Shown here: in pieces, positions 57,442-64,000 of the stretch
Layout of the letters: each line of letters opens with the position of its first letter
Position numbering within the stretch: position 1 is the first letter of the stretch
From: Alphaproteobacteria bacterium
GTDB taxonomy: Bacteria; Pseudomonadota; Alphaproteobacteria; RF32; CAG-239
Length of the DNA: 64,000 bases
Assembly (NCBI GenBank): GCA_015062305.1
Contig: SUUX01000005.1
Span: 22,572 to 86,571 of the forward strand
Direction: 5' to 3'
Program-made: the position numbers and the translations under genes
The notes under the pieces: generated by a model
Databases searched by the model: none
What the model saw: only the letters and a program-made list of their open reading frames with translations
What the model was told of the DNA's origin: nothing

Positions 57442-58212
57442 CTAGTGCAAAAACGGATGAAGCCCCTCATCAAAATAATGCATAAACCACATTATAATGA
57501 TTGGAGTTGTTATAAACAGTAGTCCTAAACCCAAATATATTTGCAAGGGCAAAGAAAGAAAGAAAATATTTAATTGTGGCATTAGGCGAGATACTAAACC
57601 CATTCCGGTGTAAAAGATGATGGTGAAAGCCACAAAAGGTGATCCTAGTTTGAATCCCATGATGAAAGAGGCATTTATCATTTTGCTGGTTTGGTTGGCC
57701 ATATCACCCCATGGCAGAGGTTCTTCTACCGGAAAAAGATAATAGCTATCTACAATGGCCGAAATCATTAGATGATGAATATCTGTTAGAAAAATAATGG
57801 TAATTGCTATGATGCTGAAAAAGGTTTCTACAACAATGCTTTGGGTTTGAGAAGTGGGATCAAAGATCTGAGCGTTACCAAAGCCAATAGCTTGTCCGGC
57901 TAGAGAACCAGCAAGATTTAGTGCATAGTATAGTACTTGCATTATAACTCCTAAGAAAACACCGATAGTTATTTCTTGCAAAATATAAGTTAACAAGGTG
58001 GTGGTGTTTTGAGGCGCTACCGGCAGGCTGGGTGATATAATAGGAATAAGAACAATTGTAAGTGTGAGGGCTGTGCAGAGCCTAATGTTTATGCTTATGT
58101 AAGAACTCATAAATCCCGGCATGAGCATGATTGCAGATCCGAGACGTAAAAACACCATTAGAAATTGGTATAAATTTAGGTTTAGAAGTTCTTGCATGAA
58201 TTTATCCACCAT
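57442..58212 (-). CDS. fliR: flagellar biosynthesis protein FliR
   Basis: FMVFLRLGSAIMLMPGFMS; LAGQAIGFGNAQIFDPTSQTQSIV; between fliQ and flhB. Confidence 0.94.
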   Translation of the reverse strand: MVDKFMQELLNLNLYQFLMVFLRLGSAIMLMPGFMSSYISINIRLCTALTLTIVLIPIISPSLPVAPQNTTTLLTYILQEITIGVFLGVIMQVLYYALNLAGSLAGQAIGFGNAQIFDPTSQTQSIVVETFFSIIAITIIFLTDIHHLMISAIVDSYYLFPVEEPLPWGDMANQTSKMINASFIMGFKLGSPFVAFTIIFYTGMGLVSRLMPQLNIFFLSLPLQIYLGLGLLFITTPIIIMWFMHYFDEGLHPFLH

Positions 58213-58468
58213 TGGCTATTTTGCTAAACAGTCCTTCGGTAAGAGTTCTCATTTGATTGAGCATAAAGGGAAAAAGGAGAATGAGAGCAACAAATACACT
58301 GATGATTTTGGGAACAAAGGCAAGTGTCATTTCTTGGATTTGGGTAAGTGCTTGGAAGATACCGATTATGAGACCGACAAACAGCGCTACCGATAGAATC
58401 GGTGTTACTATTTTAAGAAGAGTGAATACGGCGTCTCTGGCTATGTCTAATACTTCTATTTCATTCAT
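58202..58468 (-). CDS. fliQ: flagellar biosynthesis protein FliQ
   Basis: MNEIEVLDIARDAVFTLLKIVTPILSVALFVGLIIGIFQALTQIQEMTLAFVPKI. Confidence 0.95.
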   Translation of the reverse strand: MNEIEVLDIARDAVFTLLKIVTPILSVALFVGLIIGIFQALTQIQEMTLAFVPKIISVFVALILLFPFMLNQMRTLTEGLFSKIANGG

Positions 58469-58473
58469 GACTG

Positions 58474-59583
58474 TTACTCAAGAGGGGTTTGTTGTTCAAA
58501 AAATTTGTGATTTTCTATGCCGGTAAAAAATACTCCGTCATATTTTGACATTATGATATTTTTAAAGTGTTTGGATAATATTTGTCGCCATTCTTTGCTC
58601 CAGTACTCAGCAATATAAGCATTTGGTGTTGTAAATGACGGATGAGCTAACCAATTAGGTGGATTTTCTTTCCAGTATGGATCCCAAAAAATATCTTGTT
58701 CTGATGCTTCAGAGACATTAATATTTGCAATTAATAGGCGCTTTGCTCCATTTTTTTTGTATTTCATTCTGGCTATGTCTTCGGCAGAAAAAGGGGTGAT
58801 ATTGTGAAATAGGGGGTTGATTACAACAATATCATAGTTGCTATTGGATATTTCATGAACCATTTGTTCTGCATACAGATAGTGGTTGTCATTTAGAATG
58901 AAAGAAATATTTTTGGCTTGCAGAGCATGCTCAATATTACGAGCAGAATCGTTTATAATAGGTTGAGTATATGTATTTTGAAAAGATTTGTTTATATCTG
59001 TAAAAATGTAAGATGCTTTTTGATCTAAAATAGAACGAGTAATGGCAGCATCTACATCTGCTTTTGAGGAGCATTGTTCGATACTGAAATGTCCAAGATT
59101 ATGGTTGATTGTTATGTTGAGTTCTTTACCTTTGCCGCAATATATGTTGTTTAAGACAACAGCATTTACGGAGTTGAGATATTTTTGCTCCGGAGATCCG
59201 TATGATGGTTCTGTATATTTGTTTTCATCAAAATCAAGAAAAGAAGTGTCATTAACAGATCCGGATTGTTGTTTTAGTTGGTTGTATTTTTCTTGTGCTT
59301 GTTCCCAACCACTTTTGTGTAAAATTTGTTGTCCTTCATGAGTGATAATTTGAAAATTTGGAATATGGCTTTTGGCATAGTCAATTAGCATTTGCAAATT
59401 TGTACGCATTTCTCCTCGATAGTTAATTATTTTATCGGGAAGAAAATTCATATTGATGTTTTGATTATTGGTGTATGAAGTAGCATTGTTAAAACCATAA
59501 AGCCCAATGTCAGCTTGAGCAAGAGAAGCCGACATTAGGATTAGGGTTATTGATGCTAGCTTTGTGAATTTAGGTGACAACAT
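58474..59583 (-). CDS. secreted GH114 / TM1410-like (endo-alpha-1,4-polygalactosaminidase-type) protein
   Basis: Signal peptide; RTNLQMLIDYAKSHIPNFQIITHEGQQIL; GAKRLLIANINVSEASEQDIFWDPYWKENPPNWL; AEYWSKEWRQILSKHFKNIIMSKYDGVFFTGIENHKFFE. Confidence 0.7.
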   Translation of the reverse strand: MLSPKFTKLASITLILMSASLAQADIGLYGFNNATSYTNNQNINMNFLPDKIINYRGEMRTNLQMLIDYAKSHIPNFQIITHEGQQILHKSGWEQAQEKYNQLKQQSGSVNDTSFLDFDENKYTEPSYGSPEQKYLNSVNAVVLNNIYCGKGKELNITINHNLGHFSIEQCSSKADVDAAITRSILDQKASYIFTDINKSFQNTYTQPIINDSARNIEHALQAKNISFILNDNHYLYAEQMVHEISNSNYDIVVINPLFHNITPFSAEDIARMKYKKNGAKRLLIANINVSEASEQDIFWDPYWKENPPNWLAHPSFTTPNAYIAEYWSKEWRQILSKHFKNIIMSKYDGVFFTGIENHKFFEQQTPLE

Positions 59584-61189
59584 CTGCTTGGTGTTTTCCT
59601 GTTCTTTCGGGAATTTCAGAGATGCTCATAGCAATTTTGAAAATTTCTGTGAGCATTTTAAGTGGATCCTGTTTAATATCAGAAAGACTGTAGCGTTCCA
59701 GATATACACGGATGGTTGCTCCGCTAGAACCAGTGCCTGATAGGCGATATACAATGCGAGAACCATCTGTAAATTTGACTACTAAGCCATTTTTGGTGGA
59801 GCTGAAATCTACAGGGTCATTGTATACAAACGGAAAGGCTTCTGAAACGGTAAATCCTTCTTGAGAATACCCTTTGAGTGATGGGAGTTTGTTTTCTATG
59901 TTTTCCATAAGTTTGTCGGCAACTGTTGTGTCAACTCCTTCAAAATCAAAGCGAACATAATAGTTACGTCCGTACTTTTGCCAAAATTCGGTGGTGATGT
60001 CTTCTACGGACTTGTTGGTGGCTGCAATGATATTGAGCCAGAATAGTACAGCCCAAATGCCGTCTTTTTCTCTGATATGAGCCGAACCGGTGCCGAAACT
60101 TTCTTCACCACAGAAAGTGATGCGTTTGGAATCCATCAGATTTACAAAATATTTCCATCCGGTAGGTACTTCGTAGTATCCGATATTGTGTGCTTGTGCA
60201 ACTTTTTCTACAGCCGTTGAAGTGGCTGCAGATTTGGCAACACCATAAATGCCATCTTTATAGGCTGGAATGTATTTGTAGTTGTCAGTCAAGATTGCTA
60301 AGCTGTCACTTGGAGTAACAAAGAATTTTTTGCCCAGAATCATGTTACGATCTCCGTCTCCATCATTGGCAGCTCCGAAGTCGGCAGCATTATCAGAGAA
60401 CATAAAGTCTACAAGTTCTTTGGCATATACCATGTTGGGATCTGGGTGGAGACCGCCAAAGTCTGGTAGGGGTTTGTAGTTTACGACAGAACCTTTGGGA
60501 GCTCCTAAAATTTCTTCAAATATGCGCTGAGCATATGGTCCTGTGACAGCGTTCATAGCATCAAAACGCATGGTGAAACCAGATTGGAAAAGTTTTTTGA
60601 TTGAAGCGAAATCAAAAATTTCTTCCATCATTTGAACGTAGTCTTCTACAGGGTCTATGATATCTATAGACATACCGCATATCTCCTGATGACCGATTTG
60701 TGATAGGTTAATATCTGGTATGTCACAAATTTTATATTCTGATATTTTGGTGGTCTGTTGATATATCGCATCACTTACGGAGCTTGGAATCTGGCCGCCG
60801 GTATGGTTTGAGTACTTAATGCCAAAATCAGCATTGGGGCCGCCCGGGTTATGTGATGCGGAGAGAATGAAACCTCCATCTGCCTTGTTTTTGAGGATAA
60901 TATTAGAGCCAGCAGGGGTCGACATGAAACCATTTTGACCGATTATAAGGTGTGAAACCCCGTTGGCCGCAGACATCTTGATGATTTTTTGTATTGCAAT
61001 ATCGTTATAAAAGCGGCCATCCCCTCCAACAACAAAAGTTTTGCCGTTAAGATTGCCGATAACATTAAAAATACTTTGCATAAAATTTTCGACATAGTTG
61101 GGTTGCATAACAACCTTTGACTTGCGGCGCAAACCAGCTGTTCCCATCTTTTGGTCTGTGTAAGGGGTGGTCGAAATTGTTTTTATCAT
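59570..61189 (-). CDS. pgm: phosphoglucomutase (alpha-D-glucose specific)
   Basis: KMGTAGLRRK; GGFILSASHNPGGPNADFGIKYSNHTGGQIPSSVSDAIY; AANDGDGDRNMILG; FCGEESFGTGSAHIREKDGIWAVLFWLNI. Confidence 0.95.
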   Translation of the reverse strand: MIKTISTTPYTDQKMGTAGLRRKSKVVMQPNYVENFMQSIFNVIGNLNGKTFVVGGDGRFYNDIAIQKIIKMSAANGVSHLIIGQNGFMSTPAGSNIILKNKADGGFILSASHNPGGPNADFGIKYSNHTGGQIPSSVSDAIYQQTTKISEYKICDIPDINLSQIGHQEICGMSIDIIDPVEDYVQMMEEIFDFASIKKLFQSGFTMRFDAMNAVTGPYAQRIFEEILGAPKGSVVNYKPLPDFGGLHPDPNMVYAKELVDFMFSDNAADFGAANDGDGDRNMILGKKFFVTPSDSLAILTDNYKYIPAYKDGIYGVAKSAATSTAVEKVAQAHNIGYYEVPTGWKYFVNLMDSKRITFCGEESFGTGSAHIREKDGIWAVLFWLNIIAATNKSVEDITTEFWQKYGRNYYVRFDFEGVDTTVADKLMENIENKLPSLKGYSQEGFTVSEAFPFVYNDPVDFSSTKNGLVVKFTDGSRIVYRLSGTGSSGATIRVYLERYSLSDIKQDPLKMLTEIFKIAMSISEIPERTGKHQADVVT

Positions 61190-61268
61190 AATAGCTCCTC
61201 GATTAAATATTTACTTCAATGTTGCAATTTTAACACTGAAGAGACTAAAAACAAGAACTATTATAAAG

Positions 61269-62069
61269 TTATGGGCAGATAAACTCAGCTAATTTTTTGA
61301 TTTCCATTTTTGCGGCAAGGTGAGATATGTTCATCTTGCGGCGTAGTGGTTCTGATTGCATATCTAGGACAGTAAGACCGTCTAAAAATAATTCTCTATA
61401 TATTACACGATCCTTGAGACCTTCGCAAAAACGAAAGCCATATAGCTTGCCCAGTTTTTCTAAGACTTCAAAAATATAGGCTTTGTTTTTTGATCTGTTA
61501 GTCGAGGTCTTGTTGCCACTGATAATCCAGTTGAGGCAAGGTTTGCCTTTGGATGCAAGCTGTTTTTTTATTTCCCATACAAATTCTGCATAAGGGCCCG
61601 GGGTTTGCAATGCACCACTGGTTGGGTCTATATTGGCAATACTGCTCAAATCGATTAGACTATCTGTTATTGGGGTTATTAGAGTATCTGCATATTCATG
61701 AGCCGCTTCAAAAAGATAGTTTTTGTGACCGGGAGTGTCAATGATGATAGCATCAACCTTGGGAGCAATTTCGTTTATAGTTTCTTTTAATTTTTTTATC
61801 TCAGAAGGTATCTGTGAATAATCATTTGTCGGTTCGAATCGGTAATGCAGAGGAATCGGCAAATTAATTTTGTTGTTGCTGCAGAATTGGCGCCTGTTTT
61901 CTATATATTTGGACAAAGATCCTTGGCGTCCATCCAGGTCAATGACAGCAACGGTGTATTTTTCTTGCATGAGCTTAACTGCCAAATGCATTGTAAATGT
62001 TGATTTTCCTGTGCCACCTTTTTCGTTGCCAATTACAATCATATATGTGGAAGATGTGTTATTTGTCAT
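61269..62069 (-). CDS. mipZ: division-plane positioning ATPase MipZ (ParA family)
   Basis: MIVIGNEKGGTGKSTFTMHLAVKLMQEKYTVAVIDLDGRQGSLSKYIENR; DAIIIDTPGHKNYLFEAAHEYADTLITPI. Confidence 0.93.
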   Translation of the reverse strand: MTNNTSSTYMIVIGNEKGGTGKSTFTMHLAVKLMQEKYTVAVIDLDGRQGSLSKYIENRRQFCSNNKINLPIPLHYRFEPTNDYSQIPSEIKKLKETINEIAPKVDAIIIDTPGHKNYLFEAAHEYADTLITPITDSLIDLSSIANIDPTSGALQTPGPYAEFVWEIKKQLASKGKPCLNWIISGNKTSTNRSKNKAYIFEVLEKLGKLYGFRFCEGLKDRVIYRELFLDGLTVLDMQSEPLRRKMNISHLAAKMEIKKLAEFICP

Positions 62070-63253
62070 TGTTTGCTCTCAGCCATTGCTAGTTGTGGAG
62101 TTTTTGTCATTGCTACGACTATACAAGATTTGTTTGATCTTTTCAAACTATTACATGTTTTATCCGCTTCATTTTTTTTGAGGCCTATAATTTTTGAGCG
62201 ATATATAACTGCGGCACCTTTTTTGGTGGGTTCTATATCTATATCAGCTTGTCTTACAGAGGCAATCTGAGCTTGTTTGCGGATATTTAGAGCATAAGAA
62301 CGAGCTTTGGCATAATTGGAGAACGCACCAACTTGAATGCTCCACTTTTTGTTTGCTTGTATTTTTTTGTTGTGTGTGTGTTGTTTGGGAAGTTCAGCGT
62401 AAAGTTTAGGGGCTTCCATTTTGGATGCCAATGTTAGCTTGTTTAAGCCTTTATTCATCATATTGGCAATTTGTTTGTCACGACTTTTGATGGTGTTGTG
62501 TCCCATGGTTACGGCAATTACGCGATGTCCATTGCGTTGTGCAGATGTGACAATGTTGTAGCCGGCAGCGTTAGTAAAACCTGTTTTCATGCCATCGGCA
62601 CCAGCAAAATTTTTGAGCAAGTGATTATGTGTGTAATATGTGCGTCCACCATAAGAAAATTTCTTGGTAGAAAACAATTTGTAATATTGCGGAAAATGAT
62701 GATATAGAGCGGCACCTAAAATAGCCATATCTCTTGCGGTGCTTTTTTGTGCTTTGTTGGGCAAGCCAGAGGCATTTTTGAAAGTCGTACTCTTCATACC
62801 GAGTTCTTTTGCCACTTTTGTCATGGTTTGAGCGAATCTTTCTTCGCTGTATCCAAGACCTTCTGCCAAAACGGTGGCGCAATCATTTGCCGATTTTACA
62901 ATAAGAGCCATAACAGCATCTTTAACTTTTATTTTTTCTCCGGCTCTAAGACCGAGCTTTGAAGGAGAACGATTTGCTGCCGTACGAGAGACTGGCAACA
63001 TATCTTCCATCTTTATAATGCCTTTATCTAAGGCATTGAAAGTAATATATAGAGTCATCATTTTGGTTAGAGAAGCAGGATAACGACGTTCATCAGCATT
63101 AGATGCGGACAGAACATCTCCTGTTTCGGCATCTATCATTATGGATGATATTGTGCGTTTGGCGGCTTCGGCGTTGTTTGTGCAAAATAAAATACTGCCA
63201 ATAATAGTAATGGCAAACAACGAATTGTATATGTGTCTATAATTCTTTATCAT
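62066..63253 (-). CDS. D-alanyl-D-alanine carboxypeptidase with C-terminal SPOR domain
   Basis: RRYPASLTKMMTLYI (SxxK), KSANDCATVLAEGL (SxN), DGMKTGFTNAAGYNIV (KTG); SPOR-like KWSIQVGAFSNYAKARSYA. Confidence 0.94.
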   Translation of the reverse strand: MIKNYRHIYNSLFAITIIGSILFCTNNAEAAKRTISSIMIDAETGDVLSASNADERRYPASLTKMMTLYITFNALDKGIIKMEDMLPVSRTAANRSPSKLGLRAGEKIKVKDAVMALIVKSANDCATVLAEGLGYSEERFAQTMTKVAKELGMKSTTFKNASGLPNKAQKSTARDMAILGAALYHHFPQYYKLFSTKKFSYGGRTYYTHNHLLKNFAGADGMKTGFTNAAGYNIVTSAQRNGHRVIAVTMGHNTIKSRDKQIANMMNKGLNKLTLASKMEAPKLYAELPKQHTHNKKIQANKKWSIQVGAFSNYAKARSYALNIRKQAQIASVRQADIDIEPTKKGAAVIYRSKIIGLKKNEADKTCNSLKRSNKSCIVVAMTKTPQLAMAESKQ

Positions 63254-63408
63254 TTTGTAATTCTTTTTTTTGGGCTCAAATTTATTTAATTTTACAATTA
63301 AAAAGAAAATAAATTATTAATTTTTTCTAGGATAGCAAAAAAAAGTACAATGATGATTTTTTTATCTTGACTTTGGGTGCGAATGTTAGTAGAAAGTGTT
63401 TCAGCGAT

Positions 63409-63485
63409 GGCGAACGTAGCTCAGTTGGTAGAGCCCCGGTTTGTGGTACCGGTTGTCGTCGGTTCGAGCCCGATCGTTCGCCCCA
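63409..63485 (+). tRNA. tRNA-His (anticodon GTG), with encoded G-1 and CCA
   Basis: G-GCGAACG ... CGTTCGC-C-CCA; anticodon stem/loop CCGGT-TTGTGGT-ACCGG. Confidence 0.95.
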
Positions 63486-63493
63486 TATTTTAC

Positions 63494-63523
63494 AAGGTGT
63501 CTATATTTAGGCACCTTTTTTCT
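63494..63523 (+). terminator. terminator after tRNA-His
   Basis: AAGGTGtCT-ATATTT-AGGCACCTT-TTTT. Confidence 0.75.
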
Positions 63524-63542
63524 TACTGTTTGAAATAACGTC

Positions 63543-63764
63543 TTTTTTTGCGAACAATCGAGCTCTCACAAGTTCTCGCCCGTCTTGCTTCGTAGAGCTC
63601 ACTAAAAAAGTTCGCTAACTTCGCTTCGGGCAAGTCATTGTAACATTTGCAATGACGTCGTTGCCGACTATTGCAAATTAACAAAGTCTGAAAGTTCATG
63701 GCAAAAACAATTCGCCGGATTGTTTTTGCTCATAAACTCGTTCGCCCCAGTTAATGCTCTGATT
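63543..63764. repeat. tandem repeat unit copy 1 (236-bp period) with tRNA-His-like ends
   Basis: T-run, GCGAAC (63550) ... TCGTTCGCCCCA (to 63749), GTTAATGCTCTGATT; identical by eye to 63779-64000. Confidence 0.93.
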
Positions 63765-63778
63765 CTAGATCGGGGCTT

Positions 63779-64000
63779 TTTTTTTGCGAACAATCGAGCT
63801 CTCACAAGTTCTCGCCCGTCTTGCTTCGTAGAGCTCACTAAAAAAGTTCGCTAACTTCGCTTCGGGCAAGTCATTGTAACATTTGCAATGACGTCGTTGC
63901 CGACTATTGCAAATTAACAAAGTCTGAAAGTTCATGGCAAAAACAATTCGCCGGATTGTTTTTGCTCATAAACTCGTTCGCCCCAGTTAATGCTCTGATT
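63779..64000. repeat. tandem repeat unit copy 2 (runs to window edge)
   Basis: Same as copy 1 at +236 bp; GCGAAC at 63786, GTTCGCCCCA at 63976-63985. Confidence 0.93.

Noticed and set aside
63543-64000. Tandem repeats as a CRISPR array
   Set aside because: Units are 236 bp and identical throughout, with no short repeat/variable spacer pattern and no cas genes.
1-64000. Defence islands, toxin-antitoxin pairs, retrons, prophage or integrase genes
   Set aside because: No reverse transcriptase, restriction/methylase, phage structural or integrase-like ORF recognised in any frame; nearly all space is filled by housekeeping genes.

Overview
The window is a compact, AT-rich alphaproteobacterial chromosome segment made mostly of core genes. 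No phage, plasmid, CRISPR or classical defence module is evident. Lineage markers are gcrA, a cckA-like hybrid kinase, mipZ, hdaA, and the fliQ-fliR-flhB-cckA order. Main blocks: pyruvate:ferredoxin oxidoreductase (nifJ, 5' part, minus strand, absent from the ORF track); rpoZ-rel; acpS-lepB-rnc-era; flgF-flgG-flgA-flgH with a sigma-54-type promoter; lolCD; rpmI-rplT-pheS-pheT; msrA-nagA-nagB; a UvrD/PcrA helicase; MoxR-DUF58-TPR; rsmB-rlmE and two tandem ppx/gppA paralogs; ackA-pta; ndk; a reduced dcw cluster mraY-ftsW-murG-murB-ftsQ-ftsA-ftsZ lacking murD, murC and ddl; hdaA; cckA; flhB-fliR-fliQ; a GH114/TM1410-like gene; pgm; mipZ; dacA. PFOR plus AckA/Pta suggests a fermentative, possibly host-associated lifestyle (inference). 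The observations most worth a second look are: (1) a 236-bp-period tandem repeat next to tRNA-His whose 200-nt core copies both acceptor-stem ends of that tRNA, including CCCCA, followed by a T-tract; (2) a protein that looks like two fused FlaF domains; (3) a GH114-like gene embedded in the flagellar export/cckA block; (4) two near-identical 94-bp palindromic elements after era; (5) three TCCCCAAT motifs interleaved with three hairpins downstream of flgH; (6) a 21-bp perfect stem fusing the 3' end of tRNA-Gly with its terminator. All family calls come from reading sequence; no database search was run.
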